Source: Tetrastigma voinierianum
Lineage: Eukaryota; Streptophyta; Magnoliopsida; Vitales; Vitaceae
Length of the DNA stretch: 64,000 nucleotides
Reading direction: 5' to 3'
Assembly: GCA_016808115.1 (NCBI GenBank)
Contig: JAEQBH010003969.1
Span: 236,326 to 300,325 of the forward strand
Positions 35,764 to 47,115 of the stretch are shown here, piece by piece. Each line of letters begins with the position of its first letter. The first letter of the stretch is position 1. Position numbers and translations under genes: made by a program. A model generated the notes under the pieces. The model was not told the DNA's origin, made no database searches, and worked only from the letters and a program-made list of their open reading frames with translations.

Positions 35764-36720
35764 TGGCAAGTCGAGGGCGCGGATCGCAAAGGTCATTCCA
35801 TGGCAGAGGCCGACCACCTCCCAAATTTTTAATCAAAGATTCATGGAGGGCATGGGCGGCATTTACTACCATTGTATTATCAAGGCAATGGGGATCAGTG
35901 GAGGACTAAGTAACTCCCACCTGTTTATAAGCATCATTCTCCGACATCGGTATGGACCTGGTGGTAGTCGATCATTGGTCTCACAAAGTCGAGAGGATTT
36001 CGAGGCTATGGAGATTACCCTCCGCTGCATGAGATCAACCTTAGCCACATTTCATTGGGAGGGAAGTCCCATATGCGGATCGGGTTAGAGCCTCGAGGAT
36101 CCCGAGATGATGACACGTGAGAGTCTGTGAGCTCTTCATGGGGTAAGTTTTTCCAAGATCTCGCTAAGCATGCAAAGCCCGAGAGTCTCTGGAGTCAGGA
36201 AGTAAGGCGTATGATCAGGTTTTAAGTACGTAGCCAAGTTCACCAAATTGGCACGTTCGAGGATGCCAATTACAGGGCCATAAATATGGCCAAGTGCAGG
36301 AAACGAGAGACGTCTTGAAGTTGTCCATCCGGCAAGATCAGAGGGATTTCTCCCTACAAGACATGGATTCAGGTATCGACGCCATGGGCCTGAGAGGATA
36401 GTAGAGATGTAGGATGCACTGAGTATTCGAGATGCAAGTGCGAAGTAAGCAGAGGAAGGAGGGACCAACCTTTCTCTAGTTCCCAGAGCAAACATAAGAC
36501 TCTCTATTCCATCCAGGATTTTAGGATGGAGCCGTGGCTATCAGGGCCAAGGCCAGGCCAGGGCTTCTAGTCAGTCAGACCGATGATATGTTTCCATTGA
36601 CATCAGCCCGAACATGTGAGACGAGATTGCCTGCAGAGGCAGGGATCCTAGGTATATGACACCTCGCCCATTCACGTGGGACAAAGCAGAGCACACTTGT
36701 CTCTTCTCACCCTAAGATGG
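35764..36720 (+). pseudogene. gag: Chromovirus gag, degraded
   Basis: A start at 35764 opens MASRGRGSQRSFHGRGRPPP, an Arg/Gly-rich N-terminus usual in Tekay gag, and stops after 48 codons. The capsid body is scrambled. A zinc knuckle of CX2CX4HX4C spacing is read at 36589-36630 (CFH-stop-HQPEHVRRDC). The second cysteine codon is now TGA, a single change that both removes a zinc ligand and stops translation. Confidence 0.72.
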
Positions 36721-37324
36721 GCCGAGGGACCAATACCAAATTCTGCAGGTCGCACAGCACTTCTACACGCAGACAGGCTGTAGAGGCCGTGGCTTCAGGG
36801 GTCGAGGCTGAGAACGCAGCTCACGTCGAGACTTCACAGGACCCATCACCCATCACCCAACTGCTGATCGCCAATTACGTTGCAGAGCTACATCGCTGAT
36901 GGAAGAGATTGATATTTTAGCACATCTTGTCATCGATCTTATGCGATGTTTTAGCGAGTGAGACTCACGGTGCACGGAGTCCCGCGGATTGGGTAGTGAT
37001 TACTTGATATGATTTGATCAGAAAGAGATCCGGTGGATCGACGACGGATCTCCCACCGGCATCGACGCGCCAATTTGATGGTCATCATCTCGGCACGATC
37101 AATGACGACCGGTCATTGATTGCGATAGTAGGAGGATTACCGCCTCACACACAGATCTGCAGATTCGTAGGATCTTCTCGTGGGGAGAAGCATGATGTTT
37201 TACCCTGCATCATGCAATAACTCTGGGCCGGATGGACGTTTCGATGGGTTGGTTAGCGTCATACCCTAAGATGAGGGGAGATAGAATCTTGGTCTACCTC
37301 GGGTGGCTTCCAAGTAGCATGAGG

Positions 37325-38285
37325 ATGTCTTCCCGATGAGCTACAGATTACCTCCGCACAGTGGATGTAGACTCGTATATTGAGTTACACCCTAAGACGC
37401 GCCATTTCTATGACTCCTCATACATGGCACATATTGAGTTGTAGGAACTGTCCAACCAAGCAGAATTGTTGGACAAGTGGTTTGATAGACCAGCAATTTC
37501 ACCATGGGCGCTCCTACCCCGTTTACAAGAAGAAAGACAAGACTCTTCAATTGTGCATTGACTATCGACAGTTGAACAGGGTTACGATTAAGAATCAGTA
37601 TCCATTATCAAGGATTGATGATTTGTTTGATCAACTGAAAGGGGCGCGAGTCTACTCCAAGATAGACATTCACACCGGTTATCATCAATTGAGAGTTAAG
37701 GAGATTGATATCCCTAAGACAATGTTTAGGACGCGGTATGGGCATTTCGAGTTCACGCAGATGCTCTTCTGCCGACGAATACTGGGCAAGATTCATGGAT
37801 CTCATGCATAGGGTATTCCAAACCTACTTAGATCAGTTCTTTGTTGTCTTTGTTGACGACATTTTGATCTACTCCTAGTCCGGTGACTTATATGAGATCT
37901 ATTTTATGATTACTTCCAGAAACTTAGTGGACCATCAATCAGATGCCAAGTTCAATAAGTGCACTCGCTTACTAAGTGTGAAATTCCTGACATGTCGTGC
38001 CTAGCCAGTGTTAGTAATCCCAGAAGGCTGAGGGTCGTTATGAGTTGTAGAGGTCAAGCCACCTCAGATACACAAAGCTAGGAATTCAAGGTGATATTAC
38101 AGATCATGACTTGAGGATTTCGCCACAAATTCTCATCTCTCGACTAGATCAATTTCTATAAAATAAGCCTGAAAGGGGATGACTCAGGTGAGAAGGCATT
38201 CCAGACCAGAAAATGAGGCTTACTACAAATTCCTATTTTGATAGTCCTATCGGGGATGAGGTACGCTGTAATCGTGTGATGCCCC
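37325..38285 (+). pseudogene. pol: Chromovirus reverse transcriptase, degraded (protease region upstream)
   Basis: The DVFP block opens at about 37327. IELHPKTRHFYDSSYMAHIE and ELLDKWFDRPAISPWA follow (37379-37512, one stop). Then come LQLCIDYRQLNRVTIKNQYP, RIDDLFDQLKGARVYSKIDI, HTGYHQLRVKEIDIPKT and FRTRYGHFEF (37551-37760). After a frameshift the reading continues as FMDLMHRVFQTYLDQF and the catalytic FVDD at 37849-37860. This is the normal order of Ty3/gypsy RT. The protease expected at 36721-37324 is too altered to place its active site. Confidence 0.9.
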
Positions 38286-38640
38286 AGGACTTTGTTAGAC
38301 GTGTCTGATGCGCTTCGAGAGGGTTATAGCTTATAGTTCCAGCAACAATCATGGAGCGCACTACTCCTGCCATTACGATCCGAGTCAAGTGCCATTATCT
38401 TTGCCTTAAAGATTTTGTGCCACTATTTGTATGGTGAACAGTTCGAAGTGTTTTCGCACTACAAAGTTCCAAGTATATTCACAAATGACCTCAAATAGCG
38501 AGGCAAACGTATGGATGGAGAGTTTGATGACTATGACTTCACTTTGCTTTACCATCCCAGTAAGGCAAATGTAGTGGCTGATGCGCCAACACAAAGCCAC
38601 AGGAGTATCGCGCGAAGCCCGGGAGTGGCGTATGCTCAGG
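38286..38640 (+). pseudogene. pol: Chromovirus RNase H, degraded
   Basis: Blocks are LLDVSDA near 38295 (catalytic Asp region), ALKILCHYLYGEQFEVFSHY (about 38405-38462), a shifted IFTNDLK, and DDYDFTLLYHPSKANVVADA (38526-38585). That last block is the conserved end of chromovirus RNase H. The reading then moves into the linker to integrase. Confidence 0.85.
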
Positions 38641-38879
38641 CATGGGGTGCTCCATTACACACACCGTAGATCAGCTCAAGGTACTTTAGGAGTCTGCGGG
38701 CTACGCTATCCCCATCGAAAGGTGGTGATTGGAGTCCCAGAGCAGACGCAGATATCGGGCCCATCAAGGATCGGGTATAGCTGGGTACGAGTATCGGTAC
38801 CATTATCCACACAAATGGTAGTCTTCGAAGTATAGGGACGAGCTTATGTTTCAATTGATCGATTTGGAGAGGAGATCCT

Positions 38880-39700
38880 CGTGGAGTTCCATCGCTTCCT
38901 GCTTTGCCGCATCCGTGGCATGAAGACGTATCACGATCTTCGTCAGCCAAAGATTACTAAAGAGGGATGAAATGATACGTTGAGATTTTGTTCGGACGTG
39001 TCTCATGTCACAGGTCGGGCGTTGAGCATCGGCCAACAAGGCCACTTCAAATTCCATTGCAGTGAAGGGAAGTGGGAGCACGTCATGACGGACTTTCATG
39101 GACCCACTCGCCACCTGACACCGAGGAGGCATGGACGCGTATGGGTGATAGTGGACTGCCACCGCCGACACATTTTCTAGCGCACGATGACCTTCACACT
39201 GTGAGGAATTCGCTTCTGGTCAGATATTCTAGAGATTGCTTGACTCGCATGGCGTACTCAATGTCCATAGTATCGATCAGGATCCTAAGTTTCCCCAACA
39301 CACTTTTGGAAGAGTTTCAAAAGGCCATGGGGACACAAGAACGATGAGCACCGTTTCTCATCCGAGATGCATGGTTAGTCAAAGAAGACCATACAGATTT
39401 TAGAGGACATGTTGCGAGCATGTATCTTGGATTTTAATGGTAGCTGGGAGGAGCACTTACCCTTAGTAAAATTCGCCTACAACAACAGTTATCAAGCGAG
39501 TATACAGATGGCACCCTATGAGGCCTTGTATGGGAGGCCAAGGGATCCTCGATTTATCGACGTGAGGTGGGAGAGAGAGTCCCATCACCCGGGTCCCTGA
39601 TCCGATTAGAGACACTCGAGAAGGTGAATTTGATCTCTAAGCGCCCTCCCATGGCCCATAGTAGATAGATGGGCTACGCGACGCACTCGCGCCGACTCCA
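38880..39700 (+). pseudogene. pol: Chromovirus integrase, degraded
   Basis: The core reads KWEHVMTDFHGP and RVWVIVDCHRRHIF (39069-39176), with an Asp in VIVD at 39154-39156. The second catalytic block is frameshifted (SIDQDPKF-like near 39273). The third reads SKKTIQILEDM from 39379, where Lys (39382-39384) stands in place of the catalytic Glu. It continues as MLRACILDFNGSWEEHLPLV, KFAYNNSYQASIQMAPYEAL and YGRPRDPRF (39409-39560), nearly intact. The zinc-binding N-terminus (about 38880-38960) is poorly kept. Confidence 0.88.
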
Positions 39701-39939
39701 TAGAGTTCGAGGTGGGTGATCACGTCTATATTAGGCCCTTCGAGGTACTCGATGGCGGGCACACGCATACTCCAGCCGGGCGCTTACCATCGAGTTTATC
39801 TGGGTGTCCATGAGGTTCCACGTTCCATGCTCCCGCTAGCAATTTCTGGCATCTAGCTCATGTAAAGGATTAGTGGGAGAGATTACTGTTGATATTGATG
39901 GGACCTTCGAGGAGGGACCAATGTGATCTTGACAGTCGG

Positions 39940-40075
39940 ATCGATTTTGCGACTTAAGACCATGAGGCTAGTGAAAGTAAGCATGGCAACACCGGTGTGG
40001 AGTGGGAGGAGGAAACTTGGGAAAGTTATGACACGACGCGGTCACCTATCCTTTCCTATTTGAGGATGAAGGTGC
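39940..40075 (+). pseudogene. Chromodomain at the integrase C-terminus, degraded
   Basis: One frame reads NTGVEWEEETWESYD (39988-40032), matching the W-E-x-E-x-T-W-E half of plant chromovirus chromodomains. Shifted P-I-L-S-Y/FEDEG-like residues follow up to about 40070. The upstream beta strands are weak. Chromodomains of this group steer integration toward heterochromatin. Confidence 0.7.
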
Positions 40076-40159
40076 GTTGTCTAATATTGGAACTATAATA
40101 ACTATTGCATATGCATGTGTTTATGTGTGCTAGTGTGTGTGAATTCCCCTGGGACTAAA

Positions 40160-40175
40160 TTCGTAGGGAGAAGAA
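40160..40175 (+). other. Polypurine tract before chromovirus 3' LTR
   Basis: GTAGGGAGAAGAA immediately precedes the LTR start TGTAAACCC at 40176, the expected plus-strand primer position. Confidence 0.65.
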
Positions 40176-42062
40176 TGTAAACCCAGAAAAATCAATTATT
40201 CTAAAAAATGAGAAATCCGGGTACTGGTCGAAATCGAAACTTTCTAGATCCGATGACAAAACCGACTTTCACCATTGAATTCGTCTCGCGAAATCTAGCC
40301 ATCTACTTAAATTCCATCGACCAAGACAAATGACTTCACATTTTCGAGGCATCTGGATGTTTGATTATCACAAGGCATGATCATGCGATGCCACATGGCA
40401 CTTAGGGAGTGACACATGGCATGAGCCATGTGGTGCACTTGTGTGAATGGATCACATTGAGTCATGTGTCAAATGAGGGAAATTATAGGAAAAAGAAAAA
40501 TCAAGAAAATAAGGAAAATTTATGAAGAAGACAAGTGGTAATCAAGGAAAGTGGGGGGAAGTTTCCCCCAGTTTTTGAACAATTCGGTCAATGACAATCA
40601 AAAAGAGAGAAAGAGAAGAGAAAATGAAAGAGAAAAGAGAAAATGAAAAAAAGGAGGTTAAGAACAAAAAAAGGAAGTACTGTGGATAAGGAGGAAAAGA
40701 AAGAAGAAAAAGAAAGAAATGAGGGGAGAGAAAAGAAGGAAGAAACGAATTGTGAGAGAGAGAGAGAGAGAAAAAAAAAGGGTTCCACTTCTCTCTAAGA
40801 TTTATGAAAATCAGACCGTAGGTTTCGGGCCGGGAGACCCGAAAAGTCGATCCACGCATCACAAGCTACATGGGTACCAAAATCTTAGAGTTCTCACACA
40901 CCTACGAGGTAGGAATTTTCCTACTTTGATTATTTCTAGCCTAAAGGTCATTTAATGGCATGAACGTTCTTCGGGTCGGTAATTCAGCCGTGATTCAGTC
41001 CCGAGATTTTGGGACTTAATATTGGAAATTTTTGGGATCGGGTTCTGTACACTTCGACTGCGGCCGAGATTTGCTTTGATCCCGGACCGATGTCTTCAAG
41101 CCATGATGTGTTTTGGTATCACAATGACTTAAGAGCGAATGGAACCAAAATGGTTTGCAGCCATGAAGGGACGTAGAGGTGCCCTATTTTTATGCAGTTC
41201 AAGATTGCATTTCCACACGGTATGCGCACAATATGTTAAAAGATCACACAAGCTGATATGCCTTGATGAGATGTGAATCATATGGTAGGTAGAAAATATA
41301 ATTATCCATGTTTTGGTAATGTTGTATGTAGCTCTCATTATGCATGTAACATGATATGGCATGAAATGGCATATTCGCATTTCATATGCACCGGACATCG
41401 CATCAAGTCAGGTGTGTGTGCATGGTATTGATTATTCACCATTCTTGGTAAATGTGTAGTGAGCTCCTGAATCGGGGACAACGTCCAAAATCAGACTCAT
41501 AGGTGCATAAAATAATAATAAATCGTGTGTGTTTGGGTGAAACAAGATGGGGCATATCCCCCCCTGGGGTGAAATACCTAAATTTTATTCTCAGTTAGAC
41601 ATATGTATCCAGAATGAAAGTTCGCTAAAGTACTGGCGTGCAAAGTCCGTTTGTGAGACCCTAGAAATTGCTACTAAAAAAACACCTGGATTTGATAAAT
41701 TAAAATAAATATCGGGAGGGTTGTCCAATGAGTTTAGTCATCAAGGTGAAACACGACCTGTTTCACACTTAGCAAAAGGTGAGCTCTGGCCAGACTCGAG
41801 TTATGGGAATGAGGAGTCCCATCTCATGCATAGACATGAAATATTCCATATAGGATTGCATTTTATGTAAGGAATGTGTCGATGTATGCATGTGCATTTA
41901 GGTGGGGAGTAGCCCTTGTAGGAGAAATTTTCTAATAGGCATTGCTCACCCCGTCGTGGGATCCCCTTTCAAGTACAAAGAGTGTACAAGGAGACAACGA
42001 TCTGACGAGGCTGTGATTTGTGAAGGAGGCCGACATGTGGCCTTGAGTAACATTTTTTTCAC
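40176..42062 (+). repeat. Chromovirus 3' LTR, first copy
   Basis: It starts TGTAAACCCAGAAAAATC. It holds a long purine-rich tract (about 40590-40785, with a GA run at 40758-40770). It is homologous to 43046-44700: ATGTGTCAAA, AGAAAAATCAAGAAAATAAG, CCGTAGGTTT, GCATTTCATATGCA and GACATGTGGCC blocks occur in the same order. Homology breaks near 42062, where an inverted copy begins. Confidence 0.75.
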
Positions 42063-43045
42063 GCACAGCGCGAGAGCCAAATCCAAGCAACAATCAAAAT
42101 GGTCCACTCGAAATTATAAAAAACCAGTGGTATTCTCGGTCCCTTCACTACTACTGAAATCACTTTGGTTCCATTCACAAATCATTGTGATTCCAGTTCA
42201 TCAACAAAACCCAAGATCGGCCCGTGGTCAAAACCAAATTCAACATGTCCAGACTTCACCCATAACCAATCCCAAAATTCCAACATTCGCCCCAAAAATC
42301 TCGAGATTCTGCAACACACCGTAGCCACCACCCTGCATTACGCCCATGCCATTAAATGGATTTTATGATAAAATCCAAGTAGAAAATTCCTCACCTAGCG
42401 GAGTTTCAGAGTCCTGTTATGGCACCATCGCAGAAGCTATGATGCGTGGATCGATTTCTGCCTTTGCTTCGATTTAAACTCATTTTGTTCATAGTTCTTG
42501 GGAGAGTAAGGAAACCCTTTTTTCCTCTCCTTTCTTTCTTCCTTCTTTCTTCTCCCTCCTTTCTTCTTTCTTCTTTCTTTCCTTCTCACTTCAAGACTTC
42601 CTTCTTATTTAGCCTTCTCCTTTCTTTCTTTCTCTTTCCTCTTTCTTTTCATTTTCTTTCTCTTTTCTTTCTTCTCTTCTTCTTCTTTTGACAGTCATTG
42701 AATGGCCAGTTCAAAGTGGGGAAATTTCCCCCACTTCTCTCGACAGTCACTTGTCTTCTTCTCGTTCTTTCTTAGTTTTTTGATTTTTCTTTTCCCATAA
42801 TATCCTCATTTGGACACATGGCTCAATGTGATCCATTCAATATTAGTGCACCACATGGCTCATGCCATGTGTCACTCCCTAGTGCGCCATGTGGCATCCG
42901 TACGATCATGTCACGGTCATCCGACACCCGATACCTCAAAAATACGAATTCGACCGTCCCTAATTGCTCTAAATTCAACTGGTAAATTAGATTCGTGGAG
43001 ACGACCCAACCCACTGAGTCTGTTTCATCATCCGAGATCTAGAAG
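42063..43045 (-). repeat. Inverted fragment of the chromovirus LTR
   Basis: The complement of this segment matches about 40240-41220. Pairs include CCATTTAATGGCATGAAC with ATGCCATTAAATGG, AATGGAACCAAA with TTTGGTTCCATT, GATCCACGCATC with GATGCGTGGATC, and the purine tract with a CT-rich tract at 42510-42690. It lies between two direct copies. Confidence 0.72.
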
Positions 43046-45000
43046 GCATGATCCATGTGGTGCACTTGTGTGAATGACTCACATTAAGCCATGTGTCAAA
43101 GAAGGGAAATTATAGGAAAAAGAAAAATCAAGAAAATAAGGAAATTTGTGAATAAGACAAGTATAAATGGAGCGAAAAGTTTCTGGTGTTTCCACTTTTG
43201 AAATAATCTTGGCCAATGACAATCAAAAAAGAGAGAAAGAGAAGAGAAAATGAAAGAGAGAAACAGAAAATGAAAAGGAAAGAGAAAAGGAAATGAAAAA
43301 GAAAGGTGGTTAGAACAAACAAAAGAAGGAAGTGGATAAGGAGGAAAAAGAAAATAAGAAAAGAAAGGAGGGGTATGGTGGCGAAGGAGAACAAATGTGA
43401 GAGAGAGAAAAAAAGTGTCCCACTTCTCTCTCTAAGATTTTCGAACGGACCGTAGGTTTTCAAGTAGGAGCAAAGGTAAAGTCGAATTCACGACCGCGAG
43501 CTACGTGGTACCAAAATCTTGGAGTTTCGCCACACTCACGTAGGTAGGGAATTTTTTCTACTTGGATTATTTCTAGCCTAAGTATCATTTAATGACATGA
43601 GCTGCTCTTCGAGTACGAATCGTCAGTGGATTCACTCCGAGATTTTGGGACTAAATATTGAAAAATTTTAGGACTGGTTCTGGACAATCCCGGACTGTGT
43701 TAAGATTTGGTTTTGATTCCGAGACTGATGTCTTCGGGTTTTGTTGTATGTTTTGATATCACAGTGATTCAGTGACGAATGGAACCAAAAATGGTTCGTA
43801 GCCGTGAAAGGACCAAGAGGTGCCCTGTTTTTATGGGTCCGAGATTAGGGCCATTTTATGTGTCACGCTTGATTAAATAACATGTTGTGTGTGAAAAGAT
43901 CATGTTGATATATGCTCTTTCGATGGATGTGTGAATTATAATGTATAAAATATAATTATCCATGTTTTAGTAATGTTGCATGTGTTTTATTATGCATGTA
44001 ATATGATATGGGTATTATTCGCATTTCATATACATGGGAACATCGCATCAAGTCGAGCGCAGTGTGCATGGTAATACATCTACCCCTGGGTGAATGTGTA
44101 GTGAGCTCTAAATTAGACAACGTCTAAAATTGAGACTCATAGGTGCATAAAATAATAATAAATTTTGTGTGTTCGGGGTGTGAAGCAAGATGGATAGGAT
44201 CCCCTGCGCTTAAAGACTCAAATTTTATTTTTGCTGTATATATGTATCCAAATGATGAAAGTTCGCGAAAAGTAAACAAAGGCGTGCGAAGTCTGGCTAT
44301 GAGACCTCAAAATTCGGCTACCCACAAAACACATGGGATTTGATAAATTAAAATAAATATCTGGGAGGGTTGTCCACGAGTTAAGTCATCAGTAAAACAC
44401 CAATGATCGGTTTTCACACTTAGCATCGCGAAGTGTGAGGGAGCCTGCTAGACTCGGGGTTGCGGGCATGAGTACCCCATCTCATGCATGACATGAAATA
44501 TTCCATATAGGATTGCATTTTATTTATGAAAATGTGGTTTGATATGTATGTCATTGCATGTGCATTTAGGTGGGAGTAGCCCTTGTAAGAGAATTTTTCA
44601 TCAAGTATTGCTCACTCCCATGGGACCCCTTTTCGTGCATGTGTGGAGCGCATATGAGACGGCAAGCCGACAAGGTCAGTGGATTTGCGAAGGAGGCCGA
44701 CATGTGGCCTGAAAATATTTTTTTGTAAAATTGTTTTTGTATAAAATGATTTTTATAAAATTTTTAGACTATTGTATAAATAGTCGTATATAATTATAGT
44801 AAAAGGGTCGTGGATCGGGACTCCCCTAATGCGATCAGAATTATTTATTTCTTTACATATTTTAAATGTAAATATGAATGAAATGGATCCCGGCGAAGGG
44901 ATGTATGGAAGTAGTATCGAACCTAGCATCCATGTGTAGTCGCATCGGTCTTGTACCAAGACTTAGGTGTAAGATGACCTAAGACAGAACAAATTTCGCG
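43046..45000 (+). repeat. Chromovirus LTR, second direct copy
   Basis: It starts inside the LTR (AGGCATGATCCATGTGGTGC, matching about 40373 onward). It runs in parallel with the first copy to GACATGTGGCC near 44718 and then continues, with unique LTR sequence, to about 45000. The exact right end is not defined because no LTR terminus or target duplication was recognised. Confidence 0.68.
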
Positions 45001-45789
45001 GCCGACTGAAAGAGTCATCAGGACCCCTGTGCTCACATTACAATATTGATCTTTTTGGCAAGAAAATGTGTACAAATTACTAATAGTCATCTATTTATGG
45101 GATATGTGGACGGTCATTGTGAGAATTTGATATTTTCTCTTTGAAGTGCAAAGTTAATATAGGTTAGAAGCAATCTCCTTCAGATATTTGTGGACGAAAA
45201 ATGCTAAGAGCTTTAACGATACAATGCTAGATTATTCAAGAAACATCCAATAACAATCGTCAATAATGAAATGACCTAATAAATACATTAAATTTTGAAA
45301 TTTTATTGAAACAATGAAGCATATAAATTCGTACTTGGTAGAAAACATACCTAACCCAAAACCCTAGAGTTCAAAACGGGTATTTCCTTCTCCTCAACCG
45401 TGTTTTACAAAATTCTTATGAAATTCTAGAGATCTATTTACTTATCTATAAGATATACGGGAACAATGGTCTTTGGTTCAATGGACTTACTAAAGCAAGG
45501 AAGAAGATGGAATCATAGGCCTATAGATAGTCAATATTAAACCTGATGATGCCTTTTTTCAACCGGACTGGGCTAGAGCGTGTCGTTGTTTCTGCCGAAT
45601 CAGGGCCGCCGTGGATCGGTTCAAGGCTCGGATCGTCAATGCGAGATAATCATATTGATAGCTCATTTGCTGTTATGTCCCATGTGTGCCAAGAAGAGCA
45701 GTGGCGCTCATCTGCATCACTCCTTCGCTGACACCCAGTTCACACGAGAGAAAGATGATCGAGGCTTAGCTTTGCACTCACCACGGTGG
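45001..45789. other. Unassigned interval between chromovirus and Tat remnants
   Basis: AT-rich on the left. A GC-richer part (45545-45800) has short frames on the plus strand without recognisable domains. Confidence 0.4.
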
Positions 45790-46186
45790 CTTACATTGAG
45801 AAAGCATATTCCAACATATGATTGATTCTCCATTGACGTATATTCTTCCAACATCTGATTTGATTAGATATTGTATAAATATTTAAATGATCCCGCTGGT
45901 GGATCCCGCTGATCCGCAAGATGAGTCACTATCATGAATTATCTTATTTTGCTGGTGAGATCGAAGGATCTATAAGATAATATGTTATTGGGAATTATTC
46001 TATTTCTTATCGATGGGATTTGCTTGATTCAGAGAATACGGGCTTTCTCGATACTCCATAACCTACTTTGGGCCGAGCTGACTACCTTCATTCCAGTCGG
46101 CGTCAAAGGCCTGAGTGTTTCAATGGGCGTACTTCTTCTTTGGTTTGGCGAGTGGGCCTGCGAGCCCATTTTTCAAACCCTATCAG
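45790..46186 (-). repeat. Tat LTR or leader fragment, inverted relative to 59430-59880
   Basis: This strand matches the complement of about 59430-59880. Shared blocks are TGAATTATCTTATTTT, GATAATATGTTATT, TTATTCTATTTC, GAGTGTTTCAATGGGCG, TTTGGCGAGTGGGC and TTTTCAAACC. The match ends at about 46186, exactly where integrase coding begins, so this is a breakpoint. Confidence 0.7.
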
Positions 46187-46984
46187 TAGATTACTTCACC
46201 AAGTGGGTTGAGGCCGAACCTTTGGCCACAATCACATAACTAAAGATACGCAATTTTGTGTGGTGAACCATAATATGCAGGTTTGGTATCCCAAGAGCCC
46301 TGGTATCAGACAATGGAAAGCATTTTGACAACGCCAAGTTCAAAGATTTTTGTGCCGAGCCTGACCAAGAATTATTACTGCCCCTCAAGACATCCAGTTC
46401 AATGGTCGCGTGGTCACCATCAGAACCCCAGGCCGCATTGAATACCAAATTGGAAGATCTTAAAGGCAAATGGGTGGAATACCTCCTCGAGGTGTTATGG
46501 GCCTACATCACGCCAAGAAGTCAAAGAACCCATGAAACCCCATTCGCCCTAAATTGCAATCGAAGCAATACCTGTCGAGGCTCAAAGTCCCTAAGGATCA
46601 AGTCGGCAACAATGGAACACACGACGAGGCCTCCGCCACAAATTCGACCTCTTAGGATGAAAAGAGTGAGCAGTGTCCTAAGGCACACTAAGATTACCAA
46701 AGGAAGACAATGAGGCATTATAACCAAAAAGTCAAACCCATGAGCTACATTGCCGCAGTGACCTAGTCTTCAAGAAGCTCCTACCAAAGAAGGAAGAATC
46801 CACAGATGGAAAACTAGGGCCCCAACTTGAAGGCCCCTTACATCATATCCGGGCCATTAGACCGCAATTACGTAGCTCCAGACAGAGGAGGAAAAATTTA
46901 CATCATGCTTGGAATACGAACTTTAAGCGTTTTTATCAAGACCGCTTTGTAATCTTAAATAAAGCATTATCAATTTTCGTATGA
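46187..46984 (+). pseudogene. pol: Tat integrase, catalytic core to C-terminus, degraded
   Basis: It opens VDYFTKWVEAEPLATIT (catalytic Asp 46189-46191). After a break come FGIPRALVSDNGKHFDNAKF and KDFCAE (Asp of SDNG at 46309-46311). The third block reads SEPQAALNTKLEDLKGKWVE, with Ala (46435-46437) at the place of the catalytic Glu. YLLEVLWAYITPRSQRTHE and TPFALNC follow. The C-terminus is read in another frame as WNTNFKRFYQDRFVILNKAL (46910-46969), with a stop at 46982-46984. Residues around the core are typical of the Tat lineage, not of Athila or the chromovirus in this window. Confidence 0.87.
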
Positions 46985-47115
46985 CGATTTGCCGCGCATC
47001 GGGTTATTTTATTAGATCGCCTCAAACAAACAAATGTAATGTGAAAGTTCATGATCGTAAAGGAAAATGCCTCTCTCTTTATTCCAATCAAATTACATTC
47101 CAGCCATAATCGCAG

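Larger units (their letters stand above)
35203..45000 (+). mobile_element. Tekay/Del-type chromovirus (Ty3/gypsy), degraded
   Basis: The order is an LTR start (TGTAAACCCTAGAAAAAT at 35203), an initiator tRNA-Met primer site, gag with zinc knuckle, RT, RNase H, integrase, chromodomain, a purine tract and a second LTR start (TGTAAACCCAGAAAAATC at 40176). The integrase-chromodomain order and very long LTR place it in the Tekay/Del lineage. The 5' LTR is only 201 bp, so most of it was deleted. The 3' side is a rearranged stack of direct and inverted LTR copies reaching about 45000. The right limit is approximate. Confidence 0.85.

Noticed and set aside
40542..40862. Minus-strand frames rich in Ser/Phe/Leu
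   Set aside because: Translation of the LTR purine tract on the opposite strand. The same happens at 43128-43463 and at 42446-42691.
46301..46312. TGGTATCAGACA looks like an initiator tRNA-Met primer site
   Set aside because: It lies within integrase coding (ALVSDNG block), with no LTR end before it.
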